Positions 54,311-64,000 of a stretch of 64,000 nucleotides of DNA are shown here, piece after piece; position 1 is the stretch's first letter; every line of letters starts with the position of its first letter. The notes beneath the pieces were generated by a model, which worked only from the letters and a program-made list of their open reading frames with translations, ran no database searches and was not told the origin of the DNA. This DNA is from Antrihabitans stalagmiti (GTDB taxonomy: Bacteria > Actinomycetota > Actinomycetes > Mycobacteriales > Mycobacteriaceae), in contig NZ_JAEMNV010000005.1 of assembly GCF_016482825.1 (NCBI RefSeq), positions 368,921 through 432,920 of the forward strand, given 5' to 3'. Made by a program: the position numbers and the translations under genes.

Positions 54311-55432
54311 ATGGACACTGCGTATTCCGACGTACCCGATTCACCAACCTCAGCTCCGCACGACAAGCCCGCCATCGATAGCGCACGCGATCGGGGTCCC
54401 GGCACCCTGGTCGGTGACACGCCTGTTCTCTGGGTCGGGGAACCCTTCGCCGACGACGGCAAAGGGTTCTGGGCCAAACTCGAGGGATGCAATCCCGGCG
54501 GGATGAAAGATCGCCCCGCGCTGCACATGGTCGAGCGCGCCAAAGCGCGTGGCGAACTTGCCGACGGGGCGATGATCATCGAATCCACCAGCGGAACCCT
54601 CGGACTCGGACTCGCGCTCGCCGGCACAGTTCACCAACACCCGGTCACCCTGGTCACCGATCCCGGAATGGAACCGATCGTGCATCGGATGCTCGCCGCC
54701 TACGGCGCGAAGGTCGAGCTCGTCACCGAGCCACACCCCACCGGCGGCTGGCAACAAGCCCGCCTGGACAAAGTCCGTGAACTACTCGACGCCAATTCCG
54801 GCTCCTGGAGTCCCGACCAGTACGCAAACCCTGACAATGTCGATGCCTACCAGTCGCTGGCGGTAGAGCTGATTGCCCAACTCGGCCGTATCGACGTGCT
54901 CGTCTGCTCGGTCGGGACCGGGGGCCACTCGGCGGGAGTCGCGCGAGTCCTGCGCCGACATTTTCCCGATCTGAAATTGGTCGGCGTCGACACGATCGGA
55001 TCGACCATCTTCGGTCAACCCGCGGACACACGCATCATGCGTGGTCTGGGGTCGAGCATCTTCCCCGGCAACATCGACTATCCCGCCTTCGACGAAATTC
55101 ATTGGATCGCACCACAAGAAGCAGTCTGGTCATGCCGAACATTGACCGCTGAATATCACGCGAGCGGAGGCTGGAGTGTGGGTGCCGTCGCGTTGGTAGC
55201 GGGCTGGATTGCCCGCACCAGCGGTGCCGGCACCAAGATCGCTGCCGTCTTCCCCGACGGTCCCCAACGATATTTCGACACCATCTACAACGACGACTTC
55301 TGCCGCGAACGCGGGCTGCTCGACACCGCTCCCCCTACCGAACCGGTCACGATCGACCATCCCACCGACCATATCGTGCAGCAGTGGACTCGATGCGCCA
55401 CTGTGGTGAATCCAGGTGAGCACCGAGCATGA
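54311..55432 (+). CDS. cysK2: PLP-dependent cysteine synthase family protein (CysK2-like)
   Basis: 373 residues. The PLP lysine is in [13 protein letters not shown] and the substrate loop is [12 protein letters not shown] (TSGT instead of TSGN). The phosphate loop is VGTGGHSAG. It is longer than standard CysK at the C terminus, as is CysK2 of M. tuberculosis, which makes S-sulfocysteine from O-phosphoserine and thiosulfate. Its stop overlaps the MFS start (ATGA). Thiol supply under copper stress is the likely context. Confidence 0.88.
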   Translation: MDTAYSDVPDSPTSAPHDKPAIDSARDRGPGTLVGDTPVLWVGEPFADDGKGFWAKLEGCNPGGMKDRPALHMVERAKARGELADGAMIIESTSGTLGLGLALAGTVHQHPVTLVTDPGMEPIVHRMLAAYGAKVELVTEPHPTGGWQQARLDKVRELLDANSGSWSPDQYANPDNVDAYQSLAVELIAQLGRIDVLVCSVGTGGHSAGVARVLRRHFPDLKLVGVDTIGSTIFGQPADTRIMRGLGSSIFPGNIDYPAFDEIHWIAPQEAVWSCRTLTAEYHASGGWSVGAVALVAGWIARTSGAGTKIAAVFPDGPQRYFDTIYNDDFCRERGLLDTAPPTEPVTIDHPTDHIVQQWTRCATVVNPGEHRA

Positions 55433-56700
55433 CCAAACTGATCACTCAATTCCGCAGCTTCGACCGGCCCAGTCAAGTGCTGATGGTCAATCAGTTCTCC
55501 ATCAACATGGGCTTCTACATGCTGATGCCGTTCCTGGCGGGTTACCTCGCGGGACCGCTCGGGCTGGCGGCCTGGACAGTCGGACTGGTCCTCGGAATCC
55601 GGAACTTCTCCCAACAGGGCATGTTCCTGCTCGGCGGCACCCTCGCCGACCGCCTCGGATACAAACCTCTGATCATTGCCGGATGCCTGTTACGCACGGC
55701 CGGTTTCGTCCTGTTGGCAGGAGTCGACTCGCTGCCCGCGATCCTGGTGGCCTCTGCTGCCACCGGTTTCGCGGGTGCCTTGTTCAACCCCGCGGTTCGC
55801 GCTTACCTCGCCGCGGACGCTGGTCCCCGGCGGGTCGAAGCCTTCGCCGTGTTCAACGTGTTCTATCAAGCAGGAATCCTGCTGGGCCCACTGGTGGGAC
55901 TTGCGCTGACCGCGTTCGACTTTCGGGTGACCGCCCTTGTCGCTGCGGCAGTATTCGGCATCCTCACCGTGGTCCAGATCTGGGCGCTCCCAGCCCATGA
56001 AGCCGAGACCGAGACGGATCGTCCAACGGTCCGCGAAGACTGGCGCACAGTCATGTCCAATCGACCGTTCGTGCTGTTCTCACTGGCGATGATCGGTTCC
56101 TACGTGCTCTCCTTCCAGGTCTACTTGGCCTTGCCGTTGCAGGCCGACGTCATTGCCGGAGGCGGTATGTCCGCAACCACCTTGGTCACGTCGGTCTTCG
56201 TCATCTCCGGGTTGGTGGCGATCGCCGGCCAACTCCGCATCACCGCCTGGTTCGCTGCACGGTGGGGCTCGGGCCGGAGCCTGGTTATCGGCATGGCCGC
56301 GCTATCGGTGGCATTCGTCCCGCTGGTTGTCGTGCCGACCAACGACGTGTTCGGCAGTTGGGCGGGTGCGACCGCCTTGCTACTGACCGCCGCACTTCTC
56401 GCGGTCGGCACCGCGGCGGTCTTCCCTTTCGAAATGGACACCGTGGTCGCCCTGGCCGGCGGCAGAATCGTGGCCACCCACTACGGCTTCTACAACACGA
56501 TCGTGGGAATCGGCATCCTCGCGGGCAACCTTGGTACCGGTGCGGTATTCGGAGTGGTTCACGACGCAGGACTCGACGCATTGATCTGGATCGCGCTGAC
56601 CGTAGTCGGATTGGGATGCGTGTCCGCACTGCATCTGCTCGAGCGGACCGGCAGCCTAGATCCCCGCACCACAAAAATGCCTGTCACCTCGCTGGAATGA
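55429..56700 (+). CDS. MFS transporter coupled to cysK2 (Rv0849-like)
   Basis: 423 residues, twelve helices, starting on the ATGA overlap with cysK2. The loop 2-3 motif is [12 protein letters not shown]. The C-terminal half is less conserved. Position and coupling match Rv0849 of M. tuberculosis. The substrate could be a cysteine-derived metabolite or thiol, which is inference from the partner enzyme. Confidence 0.9.
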   Translation: MTKLITQFRSFDRPSQVLMVNQFSINMGFYMLMPFLAGYLAGPLGLAAWTVGLVLGIRNFSQQGMFLLGGTLADRLGYKPLIIAGCLLRTAGFVLLAGVDSLPAILVASAATGFAGALFNPAVRAYLAADAGPRRVEAFAVFNVFYQAGILLGPLVGLALTAFDFRVTALVAAAVFGILTVVQIWALPAHEAETETDRPTVREDWRTVMSNRPFVLFSLAMIGSYVLSFQVYLALPLQADVIAGGGMSATTLVTSVFVISGLVAIAGQLRITAWFAARWGSGRSLVIGMAALSVAFVPLVVVPTNDVFGSWAGATALLLTAALLAVGTAAVFPFEMDTVVALAGGRIVATHYGFYNTIVGIGILAGNLGTGAVFGVVHDAGLDALIWIALTVVGLGCVSALHLLERTGSLDPRTTKMPVTSLE

Positions 56701-56745
56701 GCCCAACACCGGTTTGACAAGCTCGCGCACCTTCCGGCCCGTCAC

Positions 56746-56787
56746 AGATCACAGGCGATGCGGACAAACGTTTTGCTCCCACCAGAC
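56746..56787. repeat. Dispersed imperfect repeat, copy 2
   Basis: Matches 34051-34094: identical first 17 bases (AGATCACAGGCGATGCG), then five mismatches and a 2-base gap. Here it is in the gap between the MFS and YcnI genes. Confidence 0.6.
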
Positions 56788-56831
56788 AAATCGTCTCGAA
56801 ACCCACCCGGCCTCAGAATAAGGAACACCAC

Positions 56832-57482
56832 ATGCCGCATTCGATCACCCGGGCTTTCATCACCGTAGGTGCCGTTACCACGGCCCTCGCACTCTCCGCC
56901 GGCACTGCATCGGCACACCTCACAGTCGAGTCACCAGGCGCCAGGCAAGGCGCTTCGACCGTGCTCACCTTCAAAGTGTCGACCGAATCCGATACCGCCA
57001 ACACAACCAAACTGTCGATCCAACTTCCAGGCTTCAAATCCGCGCGCACGGAGCCGCTACCCGGATGGACCGCGGCCGTGGAGAAGGACTCGTCCCAGCT
57101 CGTGACCTCGGTGACATGGACCGCCGACCCCGGTGCAGGTGTCGGCCCCGGCCAATTCCGGCGGTTCGTCCTGTCGGCCAGCCCCCTGCCGGAGGAGAAT
57201 GAAGTTTCGTTCACCGCCGCGCAGACCTACAGCGACGGAAAGGTAGTCAATTGGGACCAGCCGACGCCTGACCGCGGCGAGGAGCCGGAATTTCCGGCAC
57301 CGGTACTCACCCTCACCGAGGGCTCGGACGCCCATGCGCACGGCGATGAAACATCCAGTGCCGCCGCCGAAGGTAGTACGACCGACACCCTCGCCCGAGG
57401 GCTCGGCGCCGGCGGACTGGCACTCGGAGCCCTCGGTGCAGCACTAGGACTGGGTGCCGCTATTCGCAGCCGACGGCAATAG
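56832..57482 (+). CDS. ycnI: YcnI/DUF1775 copper-binding envelope protein
   Basis: 216 residues. After the signal peptide the mature protein would start HLTVESPGA; in YcnI this N-terminal histidine with a nearby Trp binds Cu(II), and PGWTAAVEKD supplies the conserved tryptophan. The DUF1775 beta domain is followed by a His-containing linker (DAHAHGDE) and a C-terminal membrane helix. The gene is 3 bases from the alpha/beta hydrolase. It is a likely extracytoplasmic copper chaperone. Confidence 0.93.
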   Translation: MPHSITRAFITVGAVTTALALSAGTASAHLTVESPGARQGASTVLTFKVSTESDTANTTKLSIQLPGFKSARTEPLPGWTAAVEKDSSQLVTSVTWTADPGAGVGPGQFRRFVLSASPLPEENEVSFTAAQTYSDGKVVNWDQPTPDRGEEPEFPAPVLTLTEGSDAHAHGDETSSAAAEGSTTDTLARGLGAGGLALGALGAALGLGAAIRSRRQ

Positions 57483-57484
57483 CG

Positions 57485-58288
57485 ATGCGTGAAATCAACT
57501 ACCGCGGCGGCGACGGGACCCTTCTGTTCGCCGCAGCAGATGGCGACGGTCCCGTCGTCGTCCTGCTACACGGCGGTGGCCCGGATCATCACAGCTTGCT
57601 GCCGATGGCGAATCGTCTCGCGGACCGTTTCACGGTTGTAGTCCCGGATGTGCGGGGATACGGCCGCTCGGTGTGCCAGGATCCGGATCTGCATACGTGG
57701 AGTCGCTATGCCGACGACGTGATCGCCCTACTCGACCATCTCGACGTGCCGGATGCGGTGGTCGGCGGGACCGGCTTGGGCGGCACCATCGCCTTGCGCG
57801 TCGGTCTGGCCTTCCCTGCACGAGTTCGTTCGATCGTGGTGATCAGTGCCGAGGATATCGAGGACGACGAAGCGAAAATAGCCGAAACCGCGTTGATGGA
57901 CCGTTTCGCCGACCGGGTGCGAGCGGAGGGCATCGAGGCGGCGTGGGAGTTGTTCCTTCCTCACCTGCAACCACTGATCGGGAACCTGGTGCGCTCTGCG
58001 ATACCGCGCGCCGACCCGGGGAGCGTCGCCGCCGCTGCCGCCATTGGGCGTGACCGCTCGTTCCGCACGCTTGACGAGCTCAGCGCGATCGAGGCTCCGG
58101 TGCTCATCGTCCCCGGCGCTGACGAGCGCCATCCGGTCGAGGTCACCGAACGCGTGAGCGCCACAATCCCGAATGCGACACTCGCACAGAACGTGTCGTT
58201 CGACGCGCTACGGACAGCAGACGATCTCGCCGACGCCGTAATCCCCGAAATCCGCCGCTTCCTCGACAACTGCGGCGAACTGTCGTGA
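57485..58288 (+). CDS. Alpha/beta-hydrolase fold protein with altered nucleophile elbow
   Basis: 267 residues. The oxyanion-hole motif VVLLHGGGPDHH and the strand VVPDVRGYGRS are typical. The nucleophile elbow reads VVGGTGLGGTIA, where the usual Gly-x-Ser-x-Gly has Gly in place of Ser. The late loop IVPGADERHPVE could hold the acid; no clear His in the family position is seen. It may be inactive as a hydrolase or use another residue. It starts 2 bases after ycnI and probably shares its transcript. Confidence 0.82.
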   Translation: MREINYRGGDGTLLFAAADGDGPVVVLLHGGGPDHHSLLPMANRLADRFTVVVPDVRGYGRSVCQDPDLHTWSRYADDVIALLDHLDVPDAVVGGTGLGGTIALRVGLAFPARVRSIVVISAEDIEDDEAKIAETALMDRFADRVRAEGIEAAWELFLPHLQPLIGNLVRSAIPRADPGSVAAAAAIGRDRSFRTLDELSAIEAPVLIVPGADERHPVEVTERVSATIPNATLAQNVSFDALRTADDLADAVIPEIRRFLDNCGELS

Positions 58289-58716
58289 AACCAATAGCCC
58301 AGTGTCCTGGATACCGCCCAGCGTCTCGATCCGCCGGGCGCTGAATATTCCGGACCGTCTACGCGCCAAGCGCGATCACTCCGACGGAACACCTTTGCCA
58401 GCCGGCGTTCCGCGCGAAACGGACGACCCATCCGGATATTGCTTGCAGGGCGTGCCCGCGGAGGTGCTTATCGTGTACCCAAACGGCCGTGCGCGGTTCG
58501 TTGTCCAAGGCTCGCCAATCGATAAAGCTCCCCCTCCATGGCCCTAAAGGGGGAGCGTTAGCGAGCGGTCGTATTCGCAAAAGTATTCTGCCCGGCTCGG
58601 TTTGGTCGGCCTTCCTCCTGGTGAGACGTCAGTGACGTTTACGTCGTCGATCGTTGCACCGCCCGCCAGTCCTGCTTGGACGTCATGTTATTCAGATGCT
58701 ATCCGAGCAGCTCAAC
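58289..58716. other. Intergenic region with terminator, no gene seen
   Basis: About 430 bases. An 81-codon frame at 58302-58547 lacks a ribosome site and overlaps the hairpin at 58527-58556. The region leads into tandem GC-rich dyads. Confidence 0.45.
58527..58556 (+). terminator. Hairpin terminator after the ycnI-hydrolase unit
   Basis: Nine-base stem GCTCCCCCT / AGGGGGAGC with a 12-base loop, about 240 bases after the hydrolase stop. Confidence 0.55.
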
Positions 58717-58756
58717 ATACCCTGGGGGGTACTTGCATACCCCCCTCGGTATATGC
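58717..58756. promoter_or_regulatory. Tandem CsoR/RicR/CstR-type operators
   Basis: Two adjacent GC-rich dyads: ATACCC-TGGG-GGGTAC at 58717-58732 and ATACCC-CCCT-CGGTAT at 58737-58752. Both have 4-base spacers, unlike the 5-base spacer before copZ. They precede the Cys-rich mini-gene and MmpL copy 2. Confidence 0.65.
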
Positions 58757-58792
58757 AACAGTGGAGTGGATCCCGCCCAGAGAGGACTGACC

Positions 58793-58963
58793 GTGTGTCA
58801 TCCCGTGATCTGTTCGCGCTGCAGTAAGACCACCTGGACCGGTTGCGGTCGACACGTGAACGACTTCATGAGCAAAGTTCCTCAGTCTCAGCAGTGTTCT
58901 TGCTCGCTCGATACTGCTGCGCCCGAGAGGAACAGCGTTTTTCGCTCGTTGTTTCGACGCTAG
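58793..58963 (+). CDS. Cys-rich mini-protein (56 residues)
   Basis: Starts on a GTG with AGAGGA upstream. Six cysteines are arranged as CHPVICSRC (positions 2, 7, 10), TTWTGCGRH (18) and QCSC (35, 37), with His3 and His21. I recognise this pattern from small actinobacterial proteins of about 50-60 residues, probably zinc- or copper-binding. It is soluble. It lies directly behind tandem metal-type operators and 80 bases before an MmpL gene, so it may be a metallothionein-like buffer or an adaptor. Activity is unknown. Confidence 0.75.
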   Translation: MCHPVICSRCSKTTWTGCGRHVNDFMSKVPQSQQCSCSLDTAAPERNSVFRSLFRR

Positions 58964-59043
58964 TTTCGCCCTTCAATCGCACGTCATCATCCGCTTCGCC
59001 GAGTCGGTCCAACCGAATACCCCCACCCGTATAAGGAGGAGTC

Positions 59044-61200
59044 ATGGCCCTGCCCGACACCGTTCCAGCTACCGGCCGCGACCCAGACCGCCATGTCTCT
59101 GCGCCCGGCATCCTCGGACGGCTTGTCGGCGCGATGGTCACCCGCCGCCGATGGGTGTTCGGGGTGTGGCTGATCGCCCTCGTTGCCCTCGGATCAGCTG
59201 CACCCTCGGTGTTCACCTCACTCGCTGGTGCGGGATGGCAGGCCAACGGTTCGGAGTCGGTCCAGGTCCGCGAGCTCGCACAGCAGCACTTCGGCGGGAA
59301 CTCCTCGGCAGCAGTGCAGGTCGTCGTTCACTCCGACACCGCCTCGATCGACGACCCCGCCATGCAGCAGACACTCACCGAGGTTGCCGCTGTGTTCGAC
59401 GCGGATGCCCGATTCGGCGACATCGTTGAGCCGGCGCCAGGGATGACGATCAGCCCAGACGGGCACACCGGAATCCTCATCGCGGGTGCTAACGCGAGCA
59501 CCGACGACATGGTCAAAGCCGTCGACGACGTCAAAGCCGAGCTGACCGCATTGTCCAGCGATGGTATCGAGGTCTACCCCACCGGCTCGTCGGCACTGTG
59601 GTCCGATTTCAACAAAGCCAACCACGACGCGATGATCCAAGCCGAACTGTTCTCCTGGCCACTCACTCTGGCGATCATGGTGCTCGCATTCGGCTCACTC
59701 GTCGCTGCCGGCCTGCCGCTGTTGCTCACTGTCGCCGGGCTCGTCGCATCTGCAGGCGGCCTCGTACTGCTCAATCAGGTCACACCGATCTCGGTGTGGG
59801 CGATGAACTTCGCGATGATGTTCGCCCTCGCCCTCGGCATCGACTACGCCCTGTTTATCGTCTCCCGCTTCCGGGACGCATTGCGCAACGCCGACCCACG
59901 TTCCGCGGTCACCGAAACTATGGACACCGCAGGCAAAGCCGTCCTGCTCTCCGGACTCACTGTGCTGGTCAGCCTCTCGGCCGTCCTCCTTGTTCCCGCA
60001 CCAGCAGTACGCACGATGGCCGTGGGCATCATGCTGGCCGTCACCTTCGTCCTGATCGCCACGATGACGTTGCTCCCGGCCACGCTGGGGGCACTCGGCA
60101 CCAAGGTCAACGCCGCATCCCTGCCCTACGCCAAACGCCAGCAGCATCGCTCCCCCAAATTCGCCGCCTGGGGCGAACTGCTCCACAAGCACCCCTGGCC
60201 GTTCGCCGTCATATCCGTCGGCGTCCTCATCGCCCTGGCCCTCCCCGTTCTCGGACTCAAGGTCGCCATGCCCTCGATCGCGGTCGTCCCCGAGGATGCA
60301 CCCGTCCGCCAGGGCTACGAGCTGGTCCAGGCTCAGTTCGGTGACGGCGCACCCGGGGCACTGCAGATCATCGTTCCGTCTTCGGACGCCGCCGCGACCG
60401 CCACAGCCGCAAGCAACATCGATGGCGTTTCTATGGTCACCCCACCGCAACCAGCTGCAGACGGTTCGAACTACGCCCTGCTGCAGGCACTTCCCGCCGT
60501 GGATCCGTCCGACGAGACCATGGACACGATCCTCGGCGACCTCCGCGCACAGCTTCCGGAATCCGCGCTCGTCGGCGGCGCACCGGCAGAAAACCTGGAT
60601 CTGCAGCAAGCCCTGAACGACTACCTACCGCTGGTGATCGGCATCATCCTCGTCCTCGGCTTCCTCCTGCTCCTCGTCGCGTTGCAGGCACCGTTGATCG
60701 CGATCCTCGGCACCGCCGTCAGCCTGCTCTCCACCGCCGCCGCGTTCGGCGTCGCGAAACTGATCTTCCAGGACGGACACGGCGCGTCGCTGCTCGGTTT
60801 CACCCCACAGGGCTTCCTCGACGGCTGGGGACCGGTGTTCTTTTTCGCCATGATCTTCGCCATCGCGATGGACTACACCGTGTTCCTCCTCGCCACCGCG
60901 AAAGAACACTACGAGAAAACCGGAGACCCGAAAACCGCCCAGGTCGATGGGCTCGCCCATTCGGGGCGCGTCATCTTCGCCGCAGCCGCGGTTATGGTCG
61001 CGGTGTTCTTCACCTTCGCACTCTCCGATCCACTCCCACCGAAGGAGATGGGCATCATCCTCGGCGTCGCCGTCCTACTCGATGCATTCCTGATCAGGTT
61101 GATTCTGCTGCCGGTCCTGCTCCGGCTGACCGGACACGCCGCATGGTGGTCACCGGCTTGGCTACGGAAGGTATTGCCGTCGATCAGCTTCTCGCACTGA
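59044..61200 (+). CDS. MmpL-family RND transporter, copy 2
   Basis: 718 residues with GGAGGAG before the ATG. The two outside domains and two helix bundles are complete. The Asp-Tyr relay pairs are in LGIDYALFIV and IAMDYTVFLL. It is shorter than copy 1 (748) and clearly diverged. It sits behind tandem GC-rich dyads together with a Cys-rich mini-protein and before DUF2892/DUF302/TauE genes. Export of a metal-binding or sulfur-containing lipid or thiol is a reasonable guess, not shown. Confidence 0.9.
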   Translation: MALPDTVPATGRDPDRHVSAPGILGRLVGAMVTRRRWVFGVWLIALVALGSAAPSVFTSLAGAGWQANGSESVQVRELAQQHFGGNSSAAVQVVVHSDTASIDDPAMQQTLTEVAAVFDADARFGDIVEPAPGMTISPDGHTGILIAGANASTDDMVKAVDDVKAELTALSSDGIEVYPTGSSALWSDFNKANHDAMIQAELFSWPLTLAIMVLAFGSLVAAGLPLLLTVAGLVASAGGLVLLNQVTPISVWAMNFAMMFALALGIDYALFIVSRFRDALRNADPRSAVTETMDTAGKAVLLSGLTVLVSLSAVLLVPAPAVRTMAVGIMLAVTFVLIATMTLLPATLGALGTKVNAASLPYAKRQQHRSPKFAAWGELLHKHPWPFAVISVGVLIALALPVLGLKVAMPSIAVVPEDAPVRQGYELVQAQFGDGAPGALQIIVPSSDAAATATAASNIDGVSMVTPPQPAADGSNYALLQALPAVDPSDETMDTILGDLRAQLPESALVGGAPAENLDLQQALNDYLPLVIGIILVLGFLLLLVALQAPLIAILGTAVSLLSTAAAFGVAKLIFQDGHGASLLGFTPQGFLDGWGPVFFFAMIFAIAMDYTVFLLATAKEHYEKTGDPKTAQVDGLAHSGRVIFAAAAVMVAVFFTFALSDPLPPKEMGIILGVAVLLDAFLIRLILLPVLLRLTGHAAWWSPAWLRKVLPSISFSH

Positions 61201-61225
61201 CAATTTCGCATCGAACGGAGACATC

Positions 61226-61477
61226 ATGACGGACGCGCGCACCACCTGTCCGAGTCGGTTCACGTGGTGGCCGATCGAGCGGATCGTGCCCGCCCTCGCG
61301 GCAGCGGTGACCGCCACCGCCCAGCTCTCGGGGAAACTCCACGCGCCGCAGTGGCGGCCGCTCAGCGGCTTCGCCGCCGCGAACCTCGCCCTCTACGCCG
61401 CGGCCGGCTGGTGCCCGGCCAGCGCGCTCCTCACCGGAGTCGGCGTGCCGAGTCTTCGCCACCCGGAAAACGGGTAG
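61226..61477 (+). CDS. DUF2892 small membrane protein
   Basis: 83 residues forming two helices. The pattern WPIERIVPALAAAV, then NLALYAAAGWCPASALL with the conserved Cys-Pro, is that of DUF2892, the membrane part of rhodanese YgaP. Here it has no rhodanese domain, although one is encoded nearby in the terminal gene. Ribosome site CGGAGA. It probably belongs to the sulfur module. Confidence 0.85.
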   Translation: MTDARTTCPSRFTWWPIERIVPALAAAVTATAQLSGKLHAPQWRPLSGFAAANLALYAAAGWCPASALLTGVGVPSLRHPENG

Positions 61478-61547
61478 GCCCACATAACGCTCGACACAGC
61501 CAATGAAGCGCCACCGTAGTTCGACGAGCCGGAAGGATCCACACGCT

Positions 61548-61963
61548 ATGAACATCGCACTCTCGACCACGCTGACCGACACCGACTTCGACTCGGCAGT
61601 CGATTCCGTCAAAGCCGCTCTCTCCGAGCAAGGTTTCGGCGTGCTGACCGAAATCGATATGCAGGCCACGCTCAAAGCCAAACTCGGCGAGGACATGGAG
61701 CCGTACCTGATCCTCGGCGCCTGCAATCCCACCCTCGCGCACCGCGCAGTCGGGGTCATGCGCCAGATCGGGCTGCTGCTGCCCTGCAACGTCGTCGTCC
61801 GCGCCGACACCAGCACACCGGGGTCGGTGATCGTGGAAGCGATGAACCCCGACCTCATGGTGGAGGCAACCGGCGAACCGGGACTCTCCGACGTTGCCGC
61901 CGAGGCCACCACCAAACTGCAGGCCGCCATCGACGCACTCGGCCAGGGCGCACCGGATAGCTG

Positions 61964-61964
<1 letters not shown>
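61548..61964 (+). CDS. DUF302 family protein
   Basis: 138 residues from an ATG with GGAAGGA upstream. It is a compact alpha/beta domain with the family features GFGVLTEIDM, YLILGACNPTLAHRA and LLPCNVVVR. There is no signal peptide. DUF302 proteins are common beside persulfide and sulfite genes; the biochemical role is unknown. Its stop overlaps the TauE start (TGATG). Confidence 0.9.
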
Positions 61965-63083
<1,119 letters not shown>

Positions 63084-63140
63084 GCACCCTGCTCGCACGC
63101 CAGAAACGAGGCGAACCGACACCTCCCTAGGAGCACCCGT

Positions 63141-64000
63141 ATGAGCACGACCGACCCGGACATCGCCATCATCGAAACCTCCAGCCTCGGCGACCGCAGC
63201 TACCTGATCAGCAAGGACGGTGTTGCAGTGGTCATCGATCCGCAACGCGACACCGACCGTGTCCAGGCGCTGGCTGCGGAGAAGAACGCCACGATCACGC
63301 GCGTGCTGGAAACTCACATCCACAACGACTACGTCACCGGCGGACTCGAACTCGCTCGCAGCACAGGCGCGCAGTACGTCGTCCCGGATGGCGATCCCGT
63401 GGACTACGAGCGTAGAGCCGTCGTCGACGGAGACGTCATCGATGCGGGCCGAATGAGTTTCCAGGTCATGCACACACCAGGCCACACTCATCACCACGTC
63501 AGCTACGTTCTGCGCCACGGCGGTGAGCCGATCGCGATCTTCACCGGCGGCTCGATGCTCTACGGATCCACCGGACGCACCGACCTGCTCGGCGCCGAGC
63601 ACACCGACGAATTGACCCACGCGCAGTTCCATTCGGTCCGCCGCATCGCCGCCGAACTCCCCTCCGGTGCCGAGGTCTACCCCACGCACGGCTTCGGTAG
63701 CTTCTGCTCCGCGACACCGACCAGTGGCGATTCCTCCACCATCGGAGAGCAGCAGCAGAGCAATCCCGCACTGACCCAGAACGAACAATCCTATGTCGAC
63801 GAGTTGATCGCGGGTCTGTCCGCATATCCCGCGTACTACGCCCACATGGGCGTCATCAACACCGAAGGGCCAGCCCCGATCGACCTGTCCATGCCCGAAC
63901 CTGTCGACCCGGACGAACTACGTCGCCGCATCGACGCCGGAGAGTGGGTCGTCGACCTACGGGCCCGCACCGCCTTCGCCGCCGGACACGTCGACGGGAC
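63141..64000 (+). CDS. Persulfide dioxygenase-rhodanese fusion (CstB/Blh-like), 3' end outside window
   Basis: 286 residues are visible, with TAGGAG before the ATG. The MBL domain has the Fe(II) ligands THIHNDYVTGG and PGHTHHHVS, close to ETHE1-type persulfide dioxygenases (the usual DH after HxH is DY). The region SGAEVYPTHGFGSFC completes the metal site. A rhodanese domain begins near residue 255 (WVVDLRARTAFAAGHVDG) and runs off the end. It oxidises thiol persulfides to sulfite. It is a relative of the protein at 36124 but with a better preserved dioxygenase domain. Confidence 0.9.
   Translation, partial: MSTTDPDIAIIETSSLGDRSYLISKDGVAVVIDPQRDTDRVQALAAEKNATITRVLETHIHNDYVTGGLELARSTGAQYVVPDGDPVDYERRAVVDGDVIDAGRMSFQVMHTPGHTHHHVSYVLRHGGEPIAIFTGGSMLYGSTGRTDLLGAEHTDELTHAQFHSVRRIAAELPSGAEVYPTHGFGSFCSATPTSGDSSTIGEQQQSNPALTQNEQSYVDELIAGLSAYPAYYAHMGVINTEGPAPIDLSMPEPVDPDELRRRIDAGEWVVDLRARTAFAAGHVDG

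Noticed and set aside
58302-58547. 81-codon plus-strand frame after the hydrolase
   Set aside because: No ribosome site and it runs into the hairpin at 58527-58556.

Overview
This 64 kb window is high-GC actinobacterial DNA, most likely from a mycolic-acid genus related to Mycobacterium, Rhodococcus, Gordonia or Nocardia. GTG starts and 4-nt overlaps (ATGA, GTGA) are frequent. There are two MmpL transporters and CmtR-type sensors. An lpqS-cysK2-MFS triplet has the order of M. tuberculosis Rv0847-Rv0849. No tRNA, rRNA, transposase, integrase or CRISPR array was seen. The content is almost entirely metal, redox and sulfur stress, with many paralogue pairs and several decayed genes, so it reads as a composite metal-resistance island or megaplasmid segment.

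Layout. 0-2.9 kb: the end of an AAA+ ATPase and a complete subtilase, resembling the IetAS anti-phage system. 3-22.9 kb: a copper/cytochrome-oxidase block. It holds two secreted M23 proteins, CopD-CtaG, a BlaI/M56 regulator pair, a cytochrome oxidase subunit I, CopC, CtaG, DUF3105, DUF305, a TlpA-like thioredoxin and CcdA. Embedded in it are an ArsR / P1B-4 ATPase / LspA operon and an MmpL. Seven copies of one dyad, ACTA-N7-TAGT, precede the transcription units of this block, including the blaI operon itself. I read them as a BlaI regulon. 22.9-28.5 kb: a Rieske / ZIP / multicopper oxidase operon, then CmtR, DUF3703, a cyclase-YHS fusion, VKOR and DsbA. 29-34.1 kb: an NTF2/thioredoxin/ankyrin fusion, YnfA, a MerR unit with a frameshifted MerT/MerF-like gene, and ArsR with a CDF exporter. 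34.1-34.8 kb: a scar between two 5'-truncated genes. 34.8-38.2 kb: an MFS plus MBL-rhodanese operon divergent from an ArsR-rhodanese fusion. 38.7-44.7 kb: a copper operon (CopZ, HxH secreted protein, CopA, CopB) behind a RicR/CsoR-like box and ended by a strong hairpin. 44.7-58.3 kb: envelope copper proteins (DUF6153 twice, CopCD, an F510_1955-like lipoprotein, L,D-transpeptidase, DUF305, a third M23, LpqS, CysK2, MFS, YcnI, an alpha/beta hydrolase). 58.7-64 kb: a Cys-rich mini-protein and second MmpL behind tandem GC-rich dyads, then DUF2892, DUF302, TauE, a CstR-type repressor and a persulfide dioxygenase-rhodanese that runs off the window.

How it fits together. Copper and soft metals are exported by P1B ATPases, CDF and possibly MmpL. 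They are oxidised or bound outside the membrane by the multicopper oxidase, CopC, YcnI, DUF305, LpqS and DUF6153 proteins, and delivered to a heme-copper oxidase by CtaG and CopC. Thiol chemistry is handled by TlpA/CcdA, VKOR/DsbA, CysK2 and two rhodanese modules. The most distinctive observation is the seven-site dyad shared by the BlaI/M56-encoding operon and the surrounding respiratory-copper genes.
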